Assembly: GCA_031554275.1 (NCBI GenBank)
Contig: JAVBKB010000214.1
Span: 1-24,899, forward strand
Length of the DNA: 24,899 nt
Reading direction: 5' to 3'
From: JAVBKB01 sp031554275
GTDB taxonomy: Bacteria > Bacillota > Bacilli > JARBTR01
Under the pieces are notes generated by a model. The model was not told where the DNA came from, made no database searches, and was given only the letters and a program-made list of their open reading frames with translations. The position numbers and the translations under genes are program-made. The stretch's first letter is position 1. Each line of letters begins with the position of its first letter. This document shows positions 14,775 to 22,663 of the stretch, in pieces.

Positions 14775-16690
14775 AAAGTGACTCCTTTATAATTGCGCAT
14801 ATATTTTTCTAAATTCTTAAGTCCTCGGTCGAATCGATCTTGACCATAACTAGAAAATAACGACTCAATTTGAGTTGCCCAGATACTCCAAACAAAGTCT
14901 TGAAAAATCTGATTTATGAGGAAGCTTTTCTTTTGATCTTCACTAACTTTTTCTGATTGGAAATAGGCCTGTAGAAACAACTCTTCTTCATCGGCTGAGA
15001 AATCCGCTTCCAAACAAATTGCGGCAACATCAAACATTGGATCATTGGAACCACTGTATTCCCAATCGATCAAGTAAATTTTGTTATTCTCGCCACTTTT
15101 AATAAAGTTCTCAGGGAGACAATCATTGTGACTGGGTACTATCTTTGTATCCCACAGCTCATATTCGGCTTTCAACAACTTGATTTCATGTCGAAATCCC
15201 TCGAATCCCTCATATAATTTTTCTCCAGGCGAGATACAGCTGAGGTATAGGTCGATTTTTTCAAATACATTAAATCGATTCTTCATTTCAACATTTGATT
15301 GATGTAGCGTTCTAAGAAGCTCTGCAATCTTCTTCATGTTTTCGGGCGTTTTGACTAATTTCGCAGTTAACGTCTCAGGTTGAGCAATCATATGAGCAAT
15401 CTTAATACCCGTTTCTTTATCATAAAAATAAAGCTTCTTATCGACACCCAGATCACTCACCAATTGCGAATTGATTCCTTCTTCATATCTGTCAATGAAC
15501 TTCTCAGTTCCGACTCCAGGAATACGAAATGCATAGGATGTACCATTCCAAGTAATGCAGTAATTCTTATTGGTCAATCCGCCCATCCGATAAATATCGG
15601 TAATCTCAGATATATCACAGCCTGTAATCTTCGCAAATGTTTGCTTAACATCTTCTTCAAGATGATACTTTTCTTTCTCTTTAATCATTGGAAATACCTT
15701 CTCCCTCACATGCTTTTCTTTAAACTTCGTATCCATTTCACCCCACAAATAGTCTTTAGGCATGAGGTAAAAAATCGCTGTTTTCCGAGCAACATCCATT
15801 AAGGTGTATTCATAATATTGGTACGGGTTTTCATTTCGATCGAATTCACTAAGCATTTCTTTGAACACAGATTGAGAAATCTTTGTCATCCCCAATAGCT
15901 CACCATCGATCTTGCTAAATTGGCGTACATCTTTGGAAATCCGAAATATTGTGTCATTTCGAATTTCAACATAGGTTTCTCCTCCAACACCACTTAATTT
16001 TGTCAGCAACACACAATTTTGCTTTGGGTGCTTCATGAAATCAGCAATTACTTTCTCCTCAATTAAGAGATCATCATCCAACAAAATAAAGTCGCCATCT
16101 ACGTAAGGTGCTGCTAATGCTAATGAGGTCATTGAGCCAGTAGTACGGAAATTCTTGTTGTAAACAAAACTCACCTTCGCATTGCTTTTCAAAGGAGACT
16201 CATCATAGCAGTGAGACTGATACCCTGTGACAATAATAAATTTCTCAATTCCGTTTTCTTCAAGAATCCGAATTGTTCTTTCTACAAGTGTTTCATTAGT
16301 TAGTGAATCCTCGAGTGACACATCTTTTGTCAGTGAATTCTCAAGTGATTGATCTAGTGAGATCAAACCAACTGGAGTGTCGAATTCATCTTTACGACCT
16401 GCCGATAGAATCACTGCTGTTTGTGGGCATCGGTATGTATTGAGTTTTGTAGCAGGGATTTTAATATTTTGCAGGATCTCCAATTGTTCTTTGAGAAACG
16501 ATTTCCCTGTTTCAGTGACATTGTAGGTGAACCGTTTCTCACCTTTTACAACATCAAGGAAACCAGACTCTTCAAGCTCGTTTAAAATGTAGTGACACTT
16601 TCCAATCGAAATATCGCATTTCTTCGAAAGCTTCATTTGACTGATCATTGGTTCGCTAAGTAGCTGATTTAGGATTTCAATTTTCTCCAA
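14771..16690 (-). CDS. Winged helix - nucleotidyltransferase - LicA choline kinase fusion
   Basis: A 639-residue, three-part cytoplasmic protein. Residues 1-70 form a winged helix (SQMKLSKKCDISIGKCHYIL, then ELEESGFLDVVKGEKRFTY), like MarR-type regulators. Residues 91-335 are a nucleotidyltransferase-like domain (AVILSAG, FIIVTGY, LLDDDLL, WGEMDT). It lacks the usual GxGTR loop and PK lysine, having RKDEFDTPVG instead, so its activity is doubtful or its substrate differs. Residues 350-630 are a LicA-type choline kinase with the catalytic HNDCLPENF (521-529) and IDWEYSGSNDPMFDVA (541-556). The start is TTG, with GAGGAG eight bases upstream. It overlaps licB. Two boxes of a 15-bp repeat lie between its promoter and its start, suggesting that it regulates itself. 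The kinase call is firm; DNA binding is inferred. Confidence 0.9.
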   Translation of the reverse strand: MEKIEILNQLLSEPMISQMKLSKKCDISIGKCHYILNELEESGFLDVVKGEKRFTYNVTETGKSFLKEQLEILQNIKIPATKLNTYRCPQTAVILSAGRKDEFDTPVGLISLDQSLENSLTKDVSLEDSLTNETLVERTIRILEENGIEKFIIVTGYQSHCYDESPLKSNAKVSFVYNKNFRTTGSMTSLALAAPYVDGDFILLDDDLLIEEKVIADFMKHPKQNCVLLTKLSGVGGETYVEIRNDTIFRISKDVRQFSKIDGELLGMTKISQSVFKEMLSEFDRNENPYQYYEYTLMDVARKTAIFYLMPKDYLWGEMDTKFKEKHVREKVFPMIKEKEKYHLEEDVKQTFAKITGCDISEITDIYRMGGLTNKNYCITWNGTSYAFRIPGVGTEKFIDRYEEGINSQLVSDLGVDKKLYFYDKETGIKIAHMIAQPETLTAKLVKTPENMKKIAELLRTLHQSNVEMKNRFNVFEKIDLYLSCISPGEKLYEGFEGFRHEIKLLKAEYELWDTKIVPSHNDCLPENFIKSGENNKIYLIDWEYSGSNDPMFDVAAICLEADFSADEEELFLQAYFQSEKVSEDQKKSFLINQIFQDFVWSIWATQIESLFSSYGQDRFDRGLKNLEKYMRNYKGVTL

Positions 16691-16704
16691 GGAACACGCT
16701 CCTC

Positions 16705-16740
16705 AACGTTCATTTTTTGAACGTTCATTTTTTGAATGAT
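16705..16740. promoter_or_regulatory. Tandem 15-bp operator-like boxes
   Basis: AACGTTCATTTTTTG occurs twice in direct tandem (16705-16719 and 16720-16734) and begins a third, decayed time (AATGAT). Around the junction the perfect palindrome TGAACGTTCA appears. The boxes lie just downstream of the -10 of the kinase fusion promoter, over the likely start site, and the first touches its ribosome binding site. Confidence 0.7.
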
Positions 16741-16743
16741 TTA

Positions 16744-16772
16744 TTTATATCATATTCTTACGAATAAATCAA
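16744..16772 (-). promoter_or_regulatory. Promoter of the kinase fusion and licB
   Basis: TTGATT and TATAAA on the minus strand are separated by exactly 17 bases. The leader is short and holds the tandem boxes. Confidence 0.75.
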
Positions 16773-16858
16773 TTGTGTGAACTTGCCGACAAAAGGTAGA
16801 TGTTGATTTTATTGACAATGTTTTACTTAATAAAGTTGCTAACAATATGAAATTGCTA

Positions 16859-16887
16859 TTTTGAAAGTTCATTTTTTGTAGTATAAT
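16859..16887 (+). promoter_or_regulatory. Flippase promoter with an operator-like box
   Basis: A perfect TATAAT at 16882-16887 is preceded by TTTTGA or TTGAAA (17- or 15-base spacing). Between them lies AAAGTTCATTTTTTG (16864-16878), matching 14 of 15 bases of the tandem boxes at 16705-16734. A protein bound there would block polymerase, so both divergent operons appear to share one regulator. Confidence 0.65.
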
Positions 16888-16979
16888 AACTTTTGTAGCT
16901 GCAAACCTTTGTAGAAGGTTTTGTGGTCTATATTTATGGTTCATAATGGTTGAAGTTGATCAAAGAATTGAGGTGTCCC

Positions 16980-18398
16980 TTGGACGAAAAGGTTATCAAA
17001 ACGGGGATAAAGAATAGTATTATTCTTGGGATTGCTCAATTAATAGGGTTTCTTGCTGGTCTAGCTAAGGTATTGATTCTCCCGCTCATCTTAGAGGGGT
17101 CAAACTTTGGTTACTGGTCAGTCTACTTATTCTATCTTTTGTACGTGGGTGTTCTTGCCTTTGGTTACAATGATGGCATTTATCTAAGATATGGGCGGTT
17201 CCAATATGAGGATCTTCCAAAACCATTATTCCGTGCAACCAATCGACTTTTCATTGCATTTCAATTATTAGTGACGCTCATCACCATCCTCCTTGTTCTA
17301 TTTGAATCAGATCCTAATAAACAAGTGGCATTAATGTGGGTGGCATTTAATATTCCGATAACTGGTTTGACAGGTGTGTTTTCGTACATTTTCCAAGTCA
17401 CTAACCAGATTAAAAAATACAGCCTCTTCACTTTGATTGACAAAATCATTGTGTTAGTTGCCATTCTTATTGTTTTCTTATTAAAATACGATAACTTTGT
17501 ATTACTCATTGCGATCGACACCTTTTCTAAAGTGATTGTGCTTTGCATTCTCATTTACACTTGTAGAGATTTGTTGTTTGGCAAAGGGGTTCCTTTTCGA
17601 GAGGCAATCTTTGAATTTAATCAGAATGTCACTGTTGGGATAAAGTTGTTATTAGCTAATCTAAGCGGCATGTTGATATTGGGTTCTGGGCGATTTATCG
17701 TTGACCTGTTCGGGGAAGACAAGGTGACCTTCGGAATATTCTCGCTTGCTAACTCATCTGCTAGCATGGTGATGATGTTCATTTCTGCAATGGCGCTAGT
17801 CATCTATCCTACTTTCAAAAGGCTGAATGAAGAAAATTATCCGAAATACATGCTGCAACTGAATGAAATCATTGTACTTATTGTCTTTGGCGTCATGCTT
17901 GCTTACTTTCCGCTCTACTTCTATGTAGATCATTATTTAGTAAATTATCGGAGCATGTTTGATTACTTGCCATTTGTATTTATCACTATATTTGTTCAAG
18001 CAAAATTACAGGTAATTATTAATCCATTCTACACACTGCTGCGTGAAGAGAAAGCCATGCTGCGGGCAAATGTTGCAGGTCTATTGATCGTATTAGCCTG
18101 TATCGTTCCTAGTTATTACTTTTTCAAAAGTATCACGTTGATTACAATCGGCACTTTTGTGGGAATGGCGATTCGTGTCTATTTCTCAGAAATCTATTTG
18201 AAAAAGAAATTAGGACTCACGAATTTCTCAAATATTCTATTTGAACTTGGATGGTTGGCTGCTTTCCTAGCTATCACCTACCTCCTTAATTTTATTATTG
18301 GGTTTATTGTCTATCTAGCAATGTATATCGGTTATCTAGTGATGAAAAGATCTCAGCTAATGAGGCTCAAAAACCTAGTTCGCCCTAGTCAGGGTTGA
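16980..18398 (+). CDS. Polysaccharide/teichoic acid flippase, TacF-like
   Basis: A membrane protein of about 472 residues with some 12-14 hydrophobic helices, of the MATE/Wzx flippase superfamily. The first helices (NSIILGIAQLIGFLAGLAKV) and the loop with FGYNDGIYLRYGR fit Wzx-like flippases. In pneumococcus TacF exports choline-loaded teichoic acid chains and lies next to licD. This gene sits in the same place, followed by licD 160 bases later, so the same role is likely. No ATG is in frame at the start. TTG at 16980 has GAGGTG four bases upstream and is preferred; the frame is also open from a TTG at 16950, which lacks a binding site. A box shared with the kinase fusion lies in its promoter. 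Confidence 0.8.
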   Translation: MDEKVIKTGIKNSIILGIAQLIGFLAGLAKVLILPLILEGSNFGYWSVYLFYLLYVGVLAFGYNDGIYLRYGRFQYEDLPKPLFRATNRLFIAFQLLVTLITILLVLFESDPNKQVALMWVAFNIPITGLTGVFSYIFQVTNQIKKYSLFTLIDKIIVLVAILIVFLLKYDNFVLLIAIDTFSKVIVLCILIYTCRDLLFGKGVPFREAIFEFNQNVTVGIKLLLANLSGMLILGSGRFIVDLFGEDKVTFGIFSLANSSASMVMMFISAMALVIYPTFKRLNEENYPKYMLQLNEIIVLIVFGVMLAYFPLYFYVDHYLVNYRSMFDYLPFVFITIFVQAKLQVIINPFYTLLREEKAMLRANVAGLLIVLACIVPSYYFFKSITLITIGTFVGMAIRVYFSEIYLKKKLGLTNFSNILFELGWLAAFLAITYLLNFIIGFIVYLAMYIGYLVMKRSQLMRLKNLVRPSQG

Positions 18399-18557
18399 CT
18401 ATAATGTTAATAATGGAGACGATTGTCAACAATAGTGTTAACTTTCCTCATACAGCACGACTTAATACTATAAGAAATGATTTCAAAGTGATTTTGTGAA
18501 ACAAGGCGGCTGGATAAATTCCAGTATTATGTAATTGGATTGAATGGAGAATTAAAT
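18399..18557. other. Gap between flippase and licD genes
   Basis: About 160 bases with no terminator that I can see. A hairpin (CTGG/CCAG) lies near the licD start. A separate licD promoter is possible, but no clear pair is visible. Confidence 0.35.
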
Positions 18558-19385
18558 GTGAATTACTCTGAACAAGATCTCATACAAGCACATGCAATTG
18601 AGTTAGAAATATTGATTAGAGTCATCAATATTTGTCGTGAGAACGATATTGAGTACTTTATGTCCGCTGGAACAGCGCTTGGTGCGGTCAGACATGGCGG
18701 ATTTATCCCTTGGGATGATGATATTGATATTGGTATGCGTCGGGATCAATTCGAGAAATTTTCAGAGATTGCTCAAGAAGGGCTTGGTTCTGAATACTTT
18801 TTCCAGACCCGTGAAACCGATCCAAACTACCCAAATATTTTTGCGAAGGTGCGGAAGAACAACACAACTTTCTTGGAATGGTCAGTGAAAGACATTGATA
18901 TGCATCATGGAATCTATATTGATATATTTCCTTATGATAATGTACCGCAAGACGCTGAACTTCGACGCAAGCAGAGTAAGAGGATACATAAATATTATAA
19001 ATTGTTATTGTATCGAGCTTGTCGCAATGTTTCACGGCCGCCAAAGACTTCAACAGCTAAATTACGTCAGCTTCTGAAGAAATTTGTTCAACTAGCAACA
19101 TACTGTATTCCTTTGTCCTCAGACGTCATTTACAAACGTCTAACTGACGAGGTAAAGCGTTATACCAAGCAGGATACTGGGTTGTACACTGAGTTTTGGA
19201 TCGGAAAGCATATTGTATACCCTGAGGACATTCTATTCCCAACAACCCCGATTATCTTTGAGGGAATGGAGGTACAAACAGTGAACGACACAGACTCGTA
19301 CCTAACCTTGCTTTACGGTGACTATATGAAATTACCACCTGAGTCACAACGAGTAGGACATCAACCTTTTGTGTTAAAAGTATAA
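18558..19385 (+). CDS. licD: LicD family phosphocholine transferase
   Basis: A 275-residue cytoplasmic enzyme of the LicD family, which transfers phosphocholine (or a related group) from CDP-choline to sugars of envelope glycopolymers. The family signature is complete: SAGTALGAVRHGGFIPWDDD then IDIGM (residues about 36-60 from this start), with the metal-binding aspartates of the polymerase-beta-like fold. The frame opens at a TTG at 18540, but the GTG at 18558 has GGAG eight bases upstream and is preferred. It lies after the flippase and before a strong terminator. Pneumococcus has two LicD proteins; only one is present in this window. With LicB, the LicA domain and LicC it completes the pathway from choline to decorated polymer. 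Confidence 0.9.
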   Translation: MNYSEQDLIQAHAIELEILIRVINICRENDIEYFMSAGTALGAVRHGGFIPWDDDIDIGMRRDQFEKFSEIAQEGLGSEYFFQTRETDPNYPNIFAKVRKNNTTFLEWSVKDIDMHHGIYIDIFPYDNVPQDAELRRKQSKRIHKYYKLLLYRACRNVSRPPKTSTAKLRQLLKKFVQLATYCIPLSSDVIYKRLTDEVKRYTKQDTGLYTEFWIGKHIVYPEDILFPTTPIIFEGMEVQTVNDTDSYLTLLYGDYMKLPPESQRVGHQPFVLKV

Positions 19386-19454
19386 CCACACAAACATTCT
19401 ATGTAAGCTATATAACGGTTGTCCCGTTTTTACGAAATGCATGATGATAAATAG

Positions 19455-19492
19455 TAAGCGCCAATGGTGAGTTGAAATCCCATTGGCGCTTA
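19455..19492 (+). terminator. Strong terminator after licD
   Basis: TAAGCGCCAATGG and CCATTGGCGCTTA form a perfect 13-bp stem with a 12-base loop. The tail (TGTGGTTT) is moderately T-rich. It ends the flippase-licD transcript 70 bases after the stop. Confidence 0.75.
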
Positions 19493-19508
19493 TGTGGTTT
19501 ATAGGCTA

Positions 19509-19609
19509 TCAGCAATCAGTTTTCAAAAACAATGTCTAAATCGCAATCATATTCCAAGGTCAGAATTTCAAAGCACCCTTTTCAGCGGCATTTGAGAAGA
19601 AATTGCTGA
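19509..19609. repeat. 101-bp imperfect inverted repeat
   Basis: TCAGCAAT at the left end and ATTGCTGA at the right end are perfect inverted copies. The arms keep partial pairing further in (TTTTCAAA against TTCTCAAA). It lies directly before the 158-bp hairpin element. Weaker than the other elements. Confidence 0.35.
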
Positions 19610-19627
19610 CAATCCTGTGAGGAATTC

Positions 19628-19785
19628 ATCCTGATTACCGATTAAGATAGCGAATGCTTTGTGGTAATTTTCCATTTCGCTTTGTTAAAAAAGTGCTTAA
19701 ATATCTAGATATTCGCGCATTTTTTGCCGCCCGAGATGAAAAATTTCCGGACAAATCATTCACTATTTTAATCGGTAATCAGGAT
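19628..19785. repeat. 158-bp hairpin element, copy 1
   Basis: The element begins ATCCTGATTACCGATTAA and ends with its exact inverted complement, an 18-bp perfect terminal repeat. The two 79-base arms stay about three-quarters complementary to the centre (TATCTAGATA here), so the whole unit can fold into one hairpin. A second copy at 23305-23462 has the same length and differs at only three positions. It has no coding frame of its own, like a MITE or intergenic repeat unit. It sits between convergent genes (licD and the MMPL gene). Confidence 0.85.
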
Positions 19786-20066
19786 CAGGTCCAATTTAAT
19801 GCATCCTTCGGAAACATTGGATTTGTAGCCTTTCTCTACAATTCGCACCAATAGAATTAATTTTATGATGAAAAAAGCTGTATGGTATGGGACAAATCGG
19901 ATTCCTCCTGAAAAATTGTCCGTTTCGCTCGCTTTCCTATGGCTTTGAGCCAAAGATCTCACTAGATCAGTGATTCCTTCAGGAGTCTCGCAAAATGGTC
20001 AATTCATCTCAAGTTAAATCCGGCTTATATCCCAGCCATTCAGCTATAGTTTAACATTGAACAATT
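19786..20066. other. Intergenic stretch, nothing recognised
   Basis: About 280 bases between the hairpin element and the stop of the MMPL gene. A minus-strand frame here has no binding site and starts inside unrelated sequence. It may be a remnant of coding DNA, but I cannot identify it. Confidence 0.35.
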
Positions 20067-22241
20067 CTATTCGAAATCTCGTAGTGTTACACCTTCGATA
20101 TCAACATTTGGGAGGATTTTGTCTAGCCATTTTGGTAGATACCATGCTTTGTCGCCCATGAGTTGCATTGCTGCTGGAACCAACGTCATCCTAACAATGA
20201 ATGCATCAAAAGCGACACCAAAAGCCAAAGCCAAGCCCATCGACTTTATCATTGCATCATCAGTCAGCGCAAACCCTGCAAACACTGAAATCATGATTAG
20301 CCCCGCAGCAACGATAACCTTGCCACTGTGCTTCATACCGTCTCTAATAGATTTTTTTGCATCTCCTAATTGTGAGTAATCTTCCCGAATTCGACTCACT
20401 AGAAAAACCTCGTAATCCATTGCAAGTCCGAATAGGATACCGATTAAGAAGATTGGTAGGAAAGCCAATATTGGTCCCTTACTTGCGATTCCAAATAAGT
20501 CCATCAGATGTCCATCTTGGAAAATGTAGACAACCATGCCCAATGTCGCAGCAATTGTGAGCAAGAATCCGAGTACTGCTTTGATTGGTACAAATAGTGA
20601 CCGGAATACAACAGTCAGTAATATAACAGCGAATACCACAATGAAAATAATAAATGCCGGAAGGGCGTTTAATAGTTTTTCTGAGATGTCAATGTTCATG
20701 ACCGCAATTCCAGTTACGTACACTTTGACACCTTGATCCTTCGCAATCTCCTTGCCTTTATCTCGAATTTCGTGCACTAAATCATTTGTTTCATCAGCGT
20801 TTGGTCCATGTTTTGGTGTGATTTGTACAATGCCAAACTCTGCTTTTTGATTTGGAATCGCTGGTGTAGCGAAAGCAACTTCTTCATTCATCGCCACTTC
20901 TGACGCTACTTTTTGCAATGCTGCCATTTTATCGCCACTAACCTGTGATGCGTCTAGAACTACTGTGATTTGCCCATTAAATCCTTCGCCAAACCCTTCA
21001 GTTAGCATATCATACGCTTGGCGTTGCGTGTTCTCTGTTGGCTTCGTGCCATTGTCAGGTAGGCCTAATTTCAAATCAAGTGCAGGAATACTCATCACAA
21101 CGGCGATTGCAAGACAAACAATTGAAACTACAAACGGATGCTTTGTAACCACTTTTGCCCAGAAGTTTTCCTTACTTGATTGATCTACATGGGATTTATT
21201 TGGTACAGTAGCCTTTTCAGTTTTCTTTCTACGTAGGGGATCGATACGATTGCCGATCATTTTAAGAATGGCTGGCATAAGCGTAATACTCAACAATACT
21301 GCAAACAAAACGCCAATACCTGCTGTCACACCCATAACAGTTAGAAACGGAATACCAACTATCGCTAGTCCAGCAAGTGCAACGATTACTGTTACTCCTG
21401 CGAAGACAACAGCACTACCTGCTGTTCCAATAGACCTCGCGATGGATGCTTCCAAATCCATCCCATTCCCCAACTGCTCGCGATGACGAGCAATGATCAG
21501 GAGGGCATAATCAATTCCCACTGCCAAGCCAACCATGAGAGCTAGTGTCAATGATACGCCTTGCATCTCCACCAAATGCGAGCCCAGCATGATCGTACCC
21601 ATACTGACTGCCAAACCAACAAGTGCTGTTAGGATTGGTATACCAGCAATCAGCAACGATCCAAATGTGATACCGATAATGATAAAAGCAAGAACGATAC
21701 CGATACCTTCAGTAATACCACCAATATCAGGAAAATTCAGAATACCTAAGTTACCTGTCAATTCAGCTTGAATACCTGCGTTTCTGGCTATTTCAATGCT
21801 GTCTTCCAACTGATCTAATGACGCCTTTGTGACCGCATCTTTATCTAGACTGTAGGTTACATCAGCAAATACTGTATCCATTGTCGGACTAATCGTTTTG
21901 TTTTGATAAGGATTAGCAACATTCACAATGTTTGTATCTTCTTGCACCTTATTTAGCGCTTCGTTAATAACTTTTTGAGACTCTTCAGAGGTTAAATTCC
22001 CACCTTTTTGATGGAAAACGATTCTCACACTTCCCGAATCTTCATTCATGTCAAATTCCTTGTTTATCACTTTCCCTGCTTCTTCAGCTGGAACACCAGG
22101 AATTCTTATGCCATCACTAAACTTTGGTTCCATTACGAGTGCAACAGTAAGAACTCCAATCATTAGAACTAACCAAGCAATTAGAACCTTGATCTTGTTT
22201 CTGGCAGACCATCTGCCGATTCTATACAAAATTTTCGCCAA
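20067..22241 (-). CDS. MMPL family transporter, YdfJ-like
   Basis: A 724-residue inner-membrane protein of the RND superfamily, MMPL branch, the same length as Bacillus subtilis YdfJ as I recall it. An N-terminal helix (about 18-37) precedes a first extracellular domain. Five helices follow (about 177-330) with GIDYALLIIARHREQL (242-257), the characteristic motif of the family. The second half repeats the plan, with a second extracellular domain, another helix bundle and GLAMDYEVFLVSRIRED. MMPL proteins export lipids or hydrophobic drugs using the proton gradient. The start is TTG, with GAGGTG seven bases upstream. A divergent TetR regulator 420 bases away is its likely repressor. Substrate is unknown. 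Confidence 0.9.
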   Translation of the reverse strand: MAKILYRIGRWSARNKIKVLIAWLVLMIGVLTVALVMEPKFSDGIRIPGVPAEEAGKVINKEFDMNEDSGSVRIVFHQKGGNLTSEESQKVINEALNKVQEDTNIVNVANPYQNKTISPTMDTVFADVTYSLDKDAVTKASLDQLEDSIEIARNAGIQAELTGNLGILNFPDIGGITEGIGIVLAFIIIGITFGSLLIAGIPILTALVGLAVSMGTIMLGSHLVEMQGVSLTLALMVGLAVGIDYALLIIARHREQLGNGMDLEASIARSIGTAGSAVVFAGVTVIVALAGLAIVGIPFLTVMGVTAGIGVLFAVLLSITLMPAILKMIGNRIDPLRRKKTEKATVPNKSHVDQSSKENFWAKVVTKHPFVVSIVCLAIAVVMSIPALDLKLGLPDNGTKPTENTQRQAYDMLTEGFGEGFNGQITVVLDASQVSGDKMAALQKVASEVAMNEEVAFATPAIPNQKAEFGIVQITPKHGPNADETNDLVHEIRDKGKEIAKDQGVKVYVTGIAVMNIDISEKLLNALPAFIIFIVVFAVILLTVVFRSLFVPIKAVLGFLLTIAATLGMVVYIFQDGHLMDLFGIASKGPILAFLPIFLIGILFGLAMDYEVFLVSRIREDYSQLGDAKKSIRDGMKHSGKVIVAAGLIMISVFAGFALTDDAMIKSMGLALAFGVAFDAFIVRMTLVPAAMQLMGDKAWYLPKWLDKILPNVDIEGVTLRDFE

Positions 22242-22479
22242 GCACTTTCACCTCTTATTATTTTATAACACAAAATGAATTATATTATACACTTTGTTGA
22301 CTAATAGCCATGAGGGAATTATACTGATAACACAATACAGGTACAACCCTCAGATGCTTTCAATCTGTTAGTTATCATACATTTTTGCAGAAATCGTTCA
22401 ATATTCCTATCCTAAAAATACAAATAACAGAATGGCAAAATTACAGACTAGATTGTCATTCAAGTGACGCCTCAACTAA
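22242..22479. promoter_or_regulatory. Divergent control region of mmpL and tetR
   Basis: It holds a good plus-strand promoter (22297-22325), a minus-strand TATAAT (22284-22289) without a clear -35, and two direct copies of ATAACACAA (22265-22273 and 22327-22335). The repeats flank both promoter elements and could be regulator sites, but this is weak evidence. Confidence 0.4.
22297..22325 (+). promoter_or_regulatory. Rightward promoter upstream of tetR
   Basis: TTGACT and TATACT are separated by 17 bases, a near-consensus promoter pointing toward tetR. It lies about 340 bases before the start codon, with the 157-bp hairpin element in between. Confidence 0.6.
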
Positions 22480-22636
22480 TCCTAATTGTCGTTAGAATTG
22501 CAACTTGAAACTTGCTAAGATTCTCAGATTCTTCGTTATAATTTCCTAGGATAGTCCCGCTATCCTTCGCAAATTATTCCTCGGCTTTGAAGATTTTATC
22601 GGGAGTTTTAAGTTGCATTTAATACGACAATTAGGA
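22480..22636. repeat. 157-bp hairpin element of a second type
   Basis: The left end TCCTAATTGTCG is the exact inverted complement of the right end CGACAATTAGGA. Further in, TGCAACTT is matched by AAGTTGCA, and the centre is a hairpin with AGGATAG and CTATCCT. The whole unit can fold back on itself. Its size and end pattern (ATCCTxATTxxCG) resemble the 158-bp element, but the interior differs. It lies 27 bases before the tetR start. Confidence 0.7.
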
Positions 22637-22663
22637 TAAATAGTAATCCTTGGAGTTGAAAAG

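Noticed and set aside
14771..16690. The fusion as an assembly error or two separate genes
   Set aside because: The reading frame is uninterrupted over 639 codons, and the linkers between the three domains have normal coding character. No internal start with a strong binding site was seen.
16705..16740. CRISPR-like direct repeats
   Set aside because: The repeats are 15 bp in direct tandem without spacers, which fits operator boxes and not a CRISPR array. No cas gene is present.
19768..19962. Minus-strand open frame next to hairpin copy 1
   Set aside because: It ends inside the repeat element and has no ribosome binding site or recognisable motif.
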